Below are positions 46,290 to 57,771 of a stretch of 64,000 nt of DNA, piece after piece. This stretch comes from Callaeas wilsoni (lineage: Eukaryota > Chordata > Aves > Passeriformes > Callaeidae), in NCBI GenBank assembly GCA_013398955.1, contig VWPU01009725.1:1-64000 (forward strand), given 5' to 3'. The stretch's first letter is position 1; the number at the start of each line of letters is the position of its first letter. A program made the translations under genes and the position numbers. The notes beneath the pieces are model-generated. The model was not told where the DNA came from, did not search any database, and saw nothing but the letters and a program-made list of their open reading frames with translations.

Positions 46290-48802
46290 TGAATTAACTG
46301 ATAGAATTCCTCGTATTTCCAAGATTTATTTCAGGATATTTCCCCATCCTACAGGACACTGAACACTGCTTGAACTTCTAGCAAGATAAAATTTTTGGTA
46401 TGTGGTCCAACTTGGATTTTGACGGTCTGCAGGACAGAAATCAAATTCATGCAGAGATTAAAAAAGGGAACTTCTCTCTTTTCCATTACAACACATCTCA
46501 GGAAGATTACTGGGCTTTGAATAACTCTTTTTCTTATTACTTTTCTTTATTTTTTTTTTCCTGAACAAATAGTCTTAGCAAATCCCAGTTGTATCACATA
46601 AAGTAATATCAATTTTAATAGCAGTTTTATCTTCCCATTTCGCCAGTGCATTCACTAAAATATCATCTTTTTCTCTTTACTCCACGAATTTCCAGTGTAA
46701 ACATTAGCTGAATTACCAGCACTTTTGAAGGCTGGTCTCTAATGAAAGAAAATAGAGATTAACTGGTAAGAATGATAAATGTATTAAAGACAGAAAAACG
46801 AGCAAAATCAGTCACTAATGTGAGTGACATTTTGCAAAGAGAAAATTCATCTTTCAGAACTGTGCAATGTCTGAATCAATACTTTTTTGAGACTTGAAGT
46901 TGAGCTGTAATTACTCCTTTTAAGGCTCAAGTGCATACACAGCTCTGCGTGATAAAAATAAACTCGTTTGAAACACAGTTCTGAATAAATAAAATGAACA
47001 ATAAAGAGCCCAGGAAGACAAGATTTTTTCAGCTATAACGAAAATAGTAAAATTTTTGATTTACTGAAATACGGAGAATATAAAATTAATGCTGGAGTAA
47101 AAGTTGAGGGAAAAATGAGAGCATACCCTGACACCTACAGAAAGGAATAAAAGTCAGGAATGCTGAAGAAATAATATCCCCCATGAATGCTGGAAGGTAA
47201 CTTTTGTCTTTTTGACCAAGAGGAAAAAAACCTTAAATTTAATGTCAGGTAAAGAATGTGTACACCAGCAAACCACCTGCAGAAAATACCGTACTGAAAA
47301 TCCCAACCTGATCCAGCCTATATTATGACTTCCACTTGATCCTGCATTTCTCATTTGCAAAGTCTTGCTCCTAAATCACAGAAATTGCTTTTGAGGTGAC
47401 TGTTGCCATACTTGTGTTATTGAGAAGCACAAATTCTTCTCTGATACGCTTGGAAAACCTCATGAGGTCAGAGAACTAAAAAGTATCAAGAATCTCATTT
47501 TAGGTGTTTTGCACTTGTGATTATTTTTGGAGCCTTGAAGAATTCCCAGTTATCCTTCTTTCCCCACAGTTTTTGTCCAGCTGTGTGTTATAAGGGCTAA
47601 ATTGTAAATTTCAATATGTATTTGTGTTAAAAAAGGATTTTTAAAACTAATCTTAGAAGAAAAATTAGGGTTATTTTTGTATTTTTTCCCTTAAAAACAC
47701 CATGAGAACCCTACGAGTTGTTTACTGCTGGAACTAGAAATGAGATAATCCTCAGAAGTTCAGACCAGGACATGGAAATCTGGTGGCTCTGAAATATTTG
47801 CACATAACATGGCTCAAATATTCACCTAAAGTCTCTTGGCTAAAAGTAAGGACTGACTCTGCTGGTCTCAGAAAGGTGTTGGCATTGGGGCTTAGCTGCT
47901 TGGTGACCTGAATTGGCCAATCCAGACACAAAACATCTTAATATTTCTTCCCCTGACATGAATTAAAGTGATAAATGTAACCCCAGAGACAATCAGTTTT
48001 TCATTGCCTCCATCAAGGACTAAGATTGGACTTTCTTTCATCAGTGCTTTTATGTGTCCTTTGTCTTTGTCAAACTTCTGATGCATTTTAGTCTTCTTCT
48101 ATACTTCTGCTTTTCCTCTGGAACCTTGGGGCAAAACAATAAAAAAAAATCATTTTAAAAAAAGAACAAAAAGCAATAATACAGCAGATCTTGCCTTGGA
48201 TGTCAGGCAGTACATGAGTGACTGGGGAGAGGAAAACTGGAGGGTGAGAAAGCGCTTTCCTTCCTCTGCGTGGTAGGAAATTATTTGTCATGGCTGTCTC
48301 TTGGGGGAGGAAGGACAGGATCGGGGCAGAACACATCCCTCGTGTTCAGCCTGGCTCCTGAGAACGTCAGAGCCCTTTGGATAAAACATTTCTTCCACTA
48401 TAGAGAACCAAAGGGGATAACTCAGCGAGTTTGTCAGTCTTGGACTACTGAACTTGTTCTAAATACTGAGTTCTAAACTTTCACTCATGCCTCTGTCTTG
48501 TTCCTTGTTATTTCTTCATCTCCAAGTATTTCAAGTGCTTTTGTATCTTGCCTGCTTGGAGTGAAGAATGAATCTGAAGTACAAATAAGATTATTAAAGA
48601 CTTTGTTTCCCTTTTTCTTCCTTCTCCTTTACCTAGGCTTCCCCAGGCTGGTACTTCCTGAGGTATTCTGTGCTCTCACATGAAGAATATATGAAAACTC
48701 ACTGGTTTCTTTTCCTGACAGAGAACTAAACGATCAAAATAAGACAAAATTACCCACGTATTTAAACCAGAAATGCGGTTTACTTTGAGATCTTAGGAAG
48801 CT
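46290..48802. other. Unique AT-rich non-coding sequence
   Basis: No gene, RNA or transposon was recognised over 2.5 kb. Open frames are under 85 codons. Confidence 0.55.
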
Positions 48803-48980
48803 GACACAGGAACCTGTTGCCCAGAGGAGCTGTGGCTGCTCCTGGATCCCTGGAAGTGTCCAAGGCCAGGTTGGACGTGGCTTGGAGCACCCTGGGATAG
48901 CGGAAGGTGTCCCTGCCCATGAGGTGGACCTGGATGGACCTTGAGGACCCTTCCCACCCAAACCATTCCATGATTCAATG
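48803..48980 (+). mobile_element. CR1 LINE 3' end (sense)
   Basis: The plus strand shows ACACAGGAACCTGTTGCCC, CCCTGGAAGTGTCCAAGGCC, GCTTGGAGCACCCTGGGATA, GGAAGGTGTCCCTGCCCATG, GACCCTTCCCACCCAAACC and CATTCCATGATTCAATGAC. It is 5'-truncated at about 180 bp with a recognisable tail. Three reverse frames of 63-75 codons are its antisense. Confidence 0.95.
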
Positions 48981-51622
48981 ACTTCAAAAGTGAAATTAAT
49001 GTGCTCCTACCACTAAGGTCTCATCCCTGGGACTAGATTTGGTTTAATTTGATGCCACTCCCATGATGCAGAGTTTGTTTGTTAAATTTTCGTCACAACT
49101 ATTTCTGTTTCCACTTCCACTGATCTGAGCACGTCGCTAGCAGAGATTTAGACACTGGTTCTTGGGCCTGGGAATTTTTTGAGGTTGCTGTTCAGTCCAG
49201 GAGGAAGACTTATCCAGAATAGTCACGCCTGAGGACCTCACAACATTTTTACTTTGAGCAATGTAATCATATTTTATTTCTGACCCCTATTACATTGGCA
49301 ACTCTACCTTAAAAATGAAAACAAGTTCATCACAAAATAAGAATGCAAAATCAGTCAACTTCTTTACCTTGCACTGCTCTGATCAGAAAGCTCTTCCAGC
49401 AATTTCCTTCCATGTTAGTCCAAACCTTTCCCACTTCCATCTTAATTTCCAGCTGACATTTCCATATGGCTCAGAGCTGTCAGGAGACAGCAGCGAGTCG
49501 TTCCTGAGTGTCACAGAGTCTGGGACTCAGGCTCCGTGGAGGCGTACCCAGCGGATTTCTCTGAGCTCAGCAGTGATTCTGGACTCTCTAGAACATGTGG
49601 TGAGAAAAAAGCACTTTCTGGATTCAAGACCTCTGGAACTTCAGCTGTAAATGATTGGAGCTACGAAAATAAAATTTGTTCTTTAGCCACAGTTGTGGTG
49701 CAGCTATATCAGGATCTTTTCTGTTCTTGCATTTAAGCCATGAACTCGCTGGCTGTTTCAAGGACTGTGCAAATGCTTGTCTGCACACATGAGATAAAGG
49801 GTTTGGTATCTGGTTTGAGATATTGGACAAAACTGTAACTAATTGACTGACTGATCCATCACCCATTTACCTGAGCGTTTCACAGGAGCTGCCCAGGTGG
49901 GGATTTCAGACACTTCTGGAAATTCCCCCAGACTTATCCTGTTCAGCCCAGGCCAATTTTTGTGGTTAATACGTTGATGAACACCCCGGGACAAGTGACT
50001 CAGGGGTTTCCAGGCAATCCCTTATGCTCAAGTTATTGAAGTGTGCAGAGATGTCTGCAAACAAAAAATGCAGACTTTCCAGTGGATGCAGAGATATTCC
50101 CATAGGACAATCTTGTAGAGGTGGCCGAGAGTTTTAGGAGGGTTTTTGCACGTGATTAATATTATAGATAAAGATGGATTGTAGGTCTGGTGGAGTGTTC
50201 ACACGGGACCACGGAGCAGCTGGGTTAGAGAATGTGAACTGAAGAGTTTGGGAAGCCCCATCAGACTCAGCTGAAGGTCTCTTCCAACAGAGCCCTCCGT
50301 GACCAAAGGACAGCAGCCAACAGTGCAGTTTGAGAGATCTGATTTCACACGTGAACCTCGTGATATAACAAGATCCTAAAAAACCAATTTTTTTTTCATT
50401 TTAACAAACTTTAAGCATCTGTGCAAAATATCTATTTGAGGATGGAAGGAGTTTCTCTGAAGACCCCATTCTTTAGAGTTGACTAATGTCCGTTGGCCAC
50501 AAAGGGAGAAGTGAGTAACACTTTTACTTCCTCTACGCTGCTACTCCACAGACCAAGACAAGTACAAGTCACACATGGGCAGACGAATTCCATCTATATG
50601 AAACTCTTAAAAATTACTATTTCAAGAAGCAGTGGAAGAGCTGATGCAGAAATCTACATAGGCTCCATGGCCATTTATAATCCACAGTGCCGAAGGTTTG
50701 TTGTTATCTTTTAAATACGCTGTATTTCGCTTTTGCTATTTGCTTATCAGGACTATTTTAGGTTCCTAACACCACAGCATATAAAATATAATTTAGCATG
50801 GCCTGAAGGAGTTTTATTAATGTCAGTGTGCAGGCTGAAAAACCACATAGCACCCAGTATTATTCAAAAATGAAATGTCTTCACACAGCCATTGAAAGTG
50901 TACATGGTGGTGTTGGTCATGTTGATTAATTAATCCAAGTAAACAAAATAGCAAACTGTAATTTTTCAAACACCAAAAATTCTACTTTAATATTTTAAGC
51001 TCACTGCATCCTTTATTGAGTTATGGATTTCAATAAAATAGGGGTAAGCTCAATTGTAAAAACAATATACAGTAATTTCTTCAGTTTGGAAGTTTCTTCT
51101 CCTCTGTACCTAAAATATGGTGTCATTAGTATCTACCAGGCTTCTTCCGGCAATGCAAATCTTTCTGTCAAGGCTTTTTTTGTGCCTTTTCCAGTGATAT
51201 ACAGCAACAGTAAATGAGCATAAATACATTTCACAGCATCCTAGATCTGAAAATTCAGTTTGCTTCTCCCGGCTACATAAATACCTGGTAAAGGAAGATA
51301 CAGAATGCTCAGAAAATCAACCTGAACTGTTTAAAGGCTTAATGAGACAGCAGTTGTGAATCTTAAATATGTAAGAAGATTCCCAGTCTGCAGCTTTCCC
51401 CTCCTCCTATTCACTGGAGCCGTGGTCTCCAAGACAGACACATCTTGGGAATAGTGTGCTTTAAAATTGATTTAAATTTTGGTCAGCGTAAGTTCCCTCA
51501 AATGTGTTATAATAAACCATTATTTTTAAGGTTTCAGAACTCTATTTAGTAAAGAATCTCTTGTGGAAATACACCTGTTTTTGGCTGCAGGGTTTGCATC
51601 ATTTATTTCTCTGTTGTTCTAG

Positions 51623-51803
51623 TGGGATATTTTATGATGCTGGAGAAGTGTTTTGCGGAGGGCTCCGAGCTTCCCCTGCAGTGGAGTAAAGGAATGTTTC
51701 CACAGCGTCCTGCTTTAATGCAGTCATTAATGAGGGTTGAAGCTGAGCTGGGGAAGAAGCTGCAGAAATGGATTTGCTGTGCGGCTCCTCACTGGAAGAT
51801 GAG
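51623..51803 (+). other. Candidate orphan exon (unassigned)
   Basis: A polypyrimidine tract ending TTATTTCTCTGTTGTTCTAG lies directly upstream, a good 3' splice site. The segment ends GATGAG followed by GTAAAT, a fair 5' splice site. The 181 bp between are open in the frame starting at 51622, giving about 60 residues including MRVEAELGKKLQKWICC, and stop four bases past the donor. It is more GC- and CpG-rich than its flanks. I do not recognise the peptide. It may be a lncRNA exon, a coding exon of an unknown gene, or a pseudo-exon, which are common in large introns. Confidence 0.22.
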
Positions 51804-53271
51804 GTAAATTGGGAATTGTTGTGCTGGGTGAACACGAGCTGATATCATGGGGGGCTCAGTGATGCCAAGGGAAGTCCCCAGGCTACCCCTGAACCCCTTC
51901 TTTGCTGCAAAGCCACACTCTGACCCCTGGCCTGAGCTTTGCCTCTCTGACATCTCCCACTCCCTTCCTTAGAGGGGTCTTGGCTCTTTCTCTGGGGATT
52001 GGGGAGCAAATTCTGCCATTTCGAAGCTATGAAACTGAAGACACCACAAGAGATCAAACCCGAGCCTGACATGCTCCTGCTCTTGGGATGAAATCAAAAG
52101 ATTTCCTCAAGGCTCGAGAGCTTTGTGTTTCTTAAAGCATGGGTTTCTGAAATAATGAAATAACATGAAACAGTAACTTCTCAGGGGGAAAAAAAACCCA
52201 CCCAAAGAACCAAACAACAAAACTTTTGATTTTACTGCTGGAGAGACAAGCTTAATAAGTATTGGAGTGCAATAAAAACCTCAAGTGTTAACAAGGGAGT
52301 ATTAAGAACAAAAATCCCACAACTTATTTACAAAAGCTCCCCCAAAACCATTCTCCTTTCAATTGCTACATTTTTAGTGGTGGTGACTGAAAAAAAATGG
52401 AAGCTGCTGATAATGAAGTAATGTTTCTGAAGCTGATATTGTGCTTCCTATAACTCGGTGATTTACAGTTTGTGCACAAATAAGCTTTAAATTGATTCTT
52501 TTTCTCCTTGGACAGATGGGCTTGAAGGTATTTTTTGGCTGTTCTGATTCAGCAGCATTGAAGCATGGCTAAAAGTGAAATTCTTTCTCTCCTGGTAGCA
52601 TGATAATACTGCCAAATATGAAAATGCCAACAGAAATAAAACCTGATGTTGAAAAATCTGTCAGTCAAAAAGCTCAGATTATTCAGCTTGATGACTGGGT
52701 TTGAGCACATAAAACAGGGCAACAGAGTCCAAAAAGAAATGGTAAAACGATTTGATGTGCCTCTGCTTTGGGCTTTGATTACTGAATATTTATTTTAGGT
52801 CAGCTTCTTTCAGTATTTGTATTATTCATATAATTTGCAACAGAAAAAAAAGAAAAAATCAACAACAAAAAAAATCTTTCTTCAAAATCCCGGAGTCTGA
52901 GGTGACAATCTTCAAGATCCTAAAATTTCAATTCCTTTTCTTTTTGATTTTTGATATTTAAAAACGAATTATACAAAGGATGAGTCAGGAGAGCACCTTG
53001 CTGGAGCAGCTGTCACATGATTCAAACACTGCAAAAGAATCTGAGTATATTCCTCAGTTTTCTAGAGCCACCCCAACAAATTATGGTACCTCAGTGATTA
53101 ATTCTTCAAATAAATGAGCGAGGGTATCTCCAACTGTCTGCAGATGTCTCAGGACTGGTCATCTCGTAGTATCCAAGGACATTCCCACATTTCCACACCA
53201 AACAATTAAACACAGCAGAAATTGGCTTGGGTTATTTCTGCTTCCTTGGAGTGAATCAGGGGAGGGTTTGG

Positions 53272-53405
53272 TTTTGGTTGTTTTTTTTTTTTTTTTTNCT
53301 TGGGGTTTTTCTCTTTCTTTTGGTTTTGGTTGGTTGATTGGTTGGTTTGTTTTGGGTGTTTTGGTTTGGTTTTGGGTTTTGGGGGGTTTTTATATGAGTT
53401 TTTGG
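53272..53405 (+). repeat. T/G-rich low-complexity tract with a gap base
   Basis: A T18 run interrupted by N at 53298 is followed by about 110 bp of almost only T and G in TTTTGG/GGTTTGG-like steps, including GGGGTTTTT and TTTTGGGGGG. On the minus strand it becomes a Pro/Lys/Asn-rich frame. It is an expanded simple sequence and not coding. Runs of three or more G separated by T suggest possible G-quadruplex potential on the plus strand. Confidence 0.9.
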
Positions 53406-55970
53406 TTGGATTTGTGTTTTCCACAGAGATCCAAAGTACAACTTTTTGTGCCCTTAGGGATGAAGTGTGGAAGACAGGGGAGGTGGGCAGGGAGAAAAAC
53501 ACAGCCCATGTCCTACCCAAACTGTCCAACAAGCCAGTGGCAGAATAAAGAGGGAAATGAAAAGTTCTCTGTTCCACCCTTTCTGCCTGATTAGCTTCTG
53601 GGACAAAAAGGAACATGTCACTGCTGTGAGCTCAGGCTTGGGGCTCCTAAATCAAAAGCAAGATTCCCTAAATCTTGCATTCCTATCCCCTCACAAGTCC
53701 CCAGCACAAAACCTTCACCCTCTGACTCCTCAGCAGAATTAGGAATTCGATTATCTTCAACGTCTGCCGAGCGCTTGGGAGGTGAACAGTGCAGTATAAA
53801 TTCCAGGCTTTATTAATATTTCAATTCTTTCTCTGCCGTGGTGTGGGATTCCAATGAGATCTTGCTGCCACTGTGTGTCTCTAGAAAAGAAATCCTCCCA
53901 TGAATTCACACATCCCTAACTGGTTTTATGTGACTTGTTAGAAACTGATTAGACTTGGGGAGAAATTAATCCTCCTCCAGTCAAGCAGTTCTGCTGAAAA
54001 CAGTTTTGAAAAGGTGTCTTTGAAAAGAAAGAGATTTGACAACACAGGCATTTAGGAACTCTATATAATTTTATGCTCATCAAACTTTGGAGTTTTAACC
54101 CACGGATTCTATGGAATCAAAGCAAACAAGAACCTGTAATGTGCATGAAACTGCAGAATACAAAGGGTTCATCTTCAAGGTAATTAAATATTGTTATCAA
54201 ACGTGCACTTTTTTAACAAGCTTCACTCTTTTGCAGCTCCAGAGCTGGAAAACCTCTTTCGAAAGCTGAAGACTCCCAGGACTCAAAATTTACCTGCCTA
54301 CGTGAATACCTAATAGAATTGAACTGCCAGCCAGTTTATCTTCCTTTATTTTAGGATATAGACAGAACCCTCATCATCTACAGCTTAAAACAAATAAACC
54401 ACGGAGAGAATTTCCTCAACAAAAATACCCATATTGTAGTGGATAATTTTGCAGGCAAAGGCAGCAATGTTGGTACATTTCTCAACGTTAAATAAAAAAA
54501 AAATAGATGATTCCGATGTTTGGTGAAGGTGTGGGGACCACATATTTGCTCATTTATAGGTTCTAGGAATTTCAGCCTCTCAAAGTCCTGCTGAAATACC
54601 AAAGAAGTTGCATTCCTTGTTTATTTGGGGTCTTTTGATGGTCCCAGACTTGCTCAACTCAGGCATTACTTTTTAACCTAATTGAGTCAAATTCACTTGT
54701 TGTCATTTGCTGAATTCAGTAGTGGAAATACAGTTTGGGAAACTCCAGACTGGGTGTCTGTGTCTCCCTCCACAACCCGGTAACTGCATTATTCACCTCA
54801 CAGCACCATATATATGCAATTTATGCAATACAAACTCCAAAGGAGAGCATGTGTGAAGGAAAATTACTCCTGAAACACAGGGAATAAGCAACATTTACAG
54901 CACTTAAGCCTGTAAATGCTTCCTCTAGCTCGAGTTGTAAATGCCTGTGATCTTACCGCTAAAGAAAGCAATAATAAAAATAATAACAGGGCTCTCATCC
55001 TGATTCCTAGTCTCTAGTTCCCACAGGATTTATGGATTCATTGCCTCTTGCTTCCTGCAGCATCTGAAATTTGCTGCATTGTACAAAAATACTCTCATCT
55101 AGGAGTTTGCCACTTGGGCAGCTTTTCTTCCCCCTCTCTCAGTAAAGTGCCAATTAATGCAGACCAGCAGTACATGGAATTAACGGGTGGATTTGGGAAT
55201 TGCTGCCCTGGACTGCCAGTTGCTTACCTTTGTTAGTACAATCTGCATTTACAATTATATTGCAGATCCAAAGGGGACACATTGTCCCAAAATTACTCAT
55301 CACAACAGTATTCAAACCATAAGAAAATCTCATCCAAGACCAATTTTAATTCGGATTTTTATAGGGGTATATTTAGCTTTTGGCAGAACTAATTTAGAAA
55401 AGGTAATTCATTTTGGAGCAATCACACCAAGGTGTTGAGATGGGGGCATTTTAACGAAAATGTTCATAGTAATTAAAAATATGAATATGGAGTGACCTTT
55501 TGCTGTTTATTGAAACATTCATTTTATGAGTGCCTCCTCAAGTAAAAAGGAAAAAAGATAGTACCAGGTGGCACAGAAGAAGGGTAAAAAAATATGTCAA
55601 GGATTTATTTACATTTCTACTTCCTTCGGTATTTGTATTCTCGAATTTAATGTTCTAATCAGCTTAAAACTTCTTTCTGCCTTACTATTATAAAGCACAA
55701 ACTCTTGTAGATCACTCCAGAAATACACCACCTCATCCCTGCAGGAGCCAACTCCCCAGGCTTGCACCTCTCCAGTGCTTGGCCAGGACTTCTCTCCACC
55801 CCAATTCCTGCCTCCCAAGCCATGTTCCTTCCTCCCTGGCTGCTCTGGTTTGATATTCAGCAGTGTTCAGCCACAGATCCCTCCACATCCATGGGTGTGG
55901 ATGCTGAAATGCTGTTAGCAGGGAAATTTTCTCTTCTTGCATTCATTCTGTGAGAACTTTTCCTTCGCTG

Positions 55971-56237
55971 TGTAAGCTATGTAAACAATAGATAGGGTTT
56001 TTGTAAATAGCATTCATATCTGGTATCTTCTGACCTTGTGTACATTATATTAGGAAAAAACATTTCTAAGTGGGTGTCTGAGACTTTGACCAATCACCCT
56101 AGGAGAAGTGTGAACAGTGTTCAATTGCTTTATGGAACTAGAATATATAAATGGTATTGTAAATTTAATAAATAATTCATTCCTCACTCTGGACTCCTGC
56201 CTCGCTGCATCTCTGAACCCCTGCTTAAAAATCCACA
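55971..56237 (+). mobile_element. Short solo LTR (ERV1/ERVL-like)
   Basis: The sequence begins TGTAAGCTATGTAAACAATA and ends around AAAAATCCACA. It contains CCAAT at 56090-56094, a TATA box AATATATAAAT at 56142-56152, and AATAAA at 56167-56172, followed by a CTCACTCTGGACTCCTGCCTCGCTGCATC-like U5 (interrupted by other bases in places). This promoter plus polyadenylation arrangement is an LTR hallmark, although TATA and AATAAA are unusually close (about 15 bp). No convincing flanking duplication was found. There is no primer-binding site or retroviral gene after it, so it is a solo LTR. Confidence 0.7.
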
Positions 56238-56373
56238 CATGAGTTTCTCCAGATGCCACCACCAGAAGCTCTCTGAGCCATGGTGTGACTCTTGCTGCTG
56301 CACAGAGGGATGTGCACTCGGGATAGGGAGCTGCTCACCCAGGAAAATGATTTTAAATGGAGATGGATGAGGT

Positions 56374-56820
56374 TGATGCCTTGGAGAGGCTGCCCTGGAG
56401 CAGAGGCTGGGCAGAGTGAAAGGATAAAGGGCAGGGATTTATGGAAAGGCCTTCCCAGGGTGCACCTTGGGCAGTGCAGGAGTCTCGCAGAGACTGCACC
56501 CAGGATGGACACAGCCACACGTTTTTGGGACAGATAGAAGTTCTGTCCATTTGCATATCAGAGGTTAATTGTCCAATTCCAGCTTCAGGCAGTGCAGTCC
56601 CAATCTCTCAGTTTGCTCCCCCCAACTCACTTTTGTTTCCATTTCTCGGGGCCTGAGACAGTGAGGTGTCCTTGATTCTCAGGCCTAGAGAGGAATTGTT
56701 GTGTCTGACCAAAATGGGAAAGCAGTAGCTAACACTCTGTATGGAGCTCAGAGTTACACTCTACGGAATTGCAGAGTTATGAATATATGAAAATATAAAA
56801 GCTAAAATCCTAAGGCATCA
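56374..56820 (-). mobile_element. 447-bp TG...CA element, copy C (probable solo LTR)
   Basis: Third copy of the family at 7133-7577 and 11233-11679, in the same orientation as the latter. The ends are TGATGCCTTGGAG and CCTAAGGCATCA. The flanking 4-mers are AGGT and AGGA, a 4-bp duplication with one mismatch. It retains the octamer (plus-strand ATTTGCAT at 56549-56556). It lies about 136 bp beyond another LTR (55971-56237), but the two are unrelated in sequence and no retroviral leader links them. Confidence 0.82.
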
Positions 56821-57434
56821 AGGAGACAGGACAGACTGCATCAATCAGGGGCAGGACACGGCCAGACAAGCACTTTGACCATCCCCTGTTTGCAGGTGGT
56901 CATTTTCCCTCCTCTTTCTACTTTCTCATTCTCGTTCCTTCCCTGTCCTCCTCCATAATTCCATTTCCCTGCCTTTTTTCCTTCCCCTAACCATCTCCTA
57001 GTGGATTTTTTACCATCCCAGAATGTTTTTCCCCTTCAACCCTTCCTGATCCCCAAACCCCTTTCAGTCAGGCCTTCCATGCCCTCTCCCATTAACTCAT
57101 GCTGATGTTTTACACCCAAATCAAAGTTCCACATTTTATTTATTTAGAGTCAGGGTTTTCCTGGCACAGCCCTGGGAGCAGCTGAGGTTCATTTACCTGC
57201 TCAGGTTATTTGGCTTCCTCTGCATTTGTGGAAATAATTTTTTTTTCCTTTTCCATAACCAAACACCACCTGCTTTGCAGAAAATCCTGCATCCATCAGA
57301 AGTAACATGAGCACGTCCTAAATCTGTCTGTCTGAAAACACAAAAAGGCCTTGAGCTTTTATCTTTTCTATTCTTGATAATTTCTGCCACTAGTTGAGCT
57401 GTAAGCACCTAGGCGAGGCTGCGTGCATTGGAAA
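56821..57434. other. Non-coding sequence, partly pyrimidine-rich
   Basis: 56900-57080 is strongly C/T-rich on the plus strand. No gene was recognised. Confidence 0.5.
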
Positions 57435-57771
57435 AGAAAAAAGAGAAGAGAAGAGAAGAGAAGAGAAGAGAAGAGAAGAGANNNNNNNNNNNNNNNNNNN
57501 NNNNNNNNNNNNNNNNNNNNNNNNNNNNNNNNNNNNNNNNNNNNNNNNNNNNNNNNNNNNNNNNNNNNNNNNNNNNNNNNNNNNNNNNNNNNNNNNNNNN
57601 NNNNNNNNNNNNNNNNNNNNNNNNNNNNNNNNNNNNNNNNNNNNNNNNNNNNNNNNNNNNNNNNNNNNNNNNNNNNNNNNNNNNNNNNNNNNNNNNNNNN
57701 NNNNNNNNNNNNNNNNNNNNNNNNNNNNNNNNNNNNNNNNNNNNNNGAAAAGAAAAGAAAAGAAAAGAAAA
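57435..57771 (+). repeat. (GAAGA)n / (GAAAA)n microsatellite with a 265-base gap
   Basis: About ten AGAAG/GAGAA units are visible before the gap (57482-57746) and about five GAAAA units after it. The unit changes across the gap, so at least one transition lies in the missing sequence. The gap length may be an estimate. Long frames of X residues across it are meaningless. Confidence 0.95.

Larger units (their letters stand above)
48981..55970. other. Unique non-coding sequence (7 kb without a clear transposon)
   Basis: This is the longest repeat-poor stretch of the window. No known gene was recognised. It contains a T/G-rich low-complexity tract with an N at 53298, and one segment with good-looking splice signals around an open frame (51623-51803). 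The proportion of unique sequence would make it a sensible place to look for conserved non-coding elements, but conservation cannot be judged from one sequence. Confidence 0.5.

Noticed and set aside
55971..56820. Two LTR-like elements 136 bp apart read as one provirus
   Set aside because: They are different in sequence, opposite in inferred orientation, and no primer-binding site or retroviral gene lies between them.
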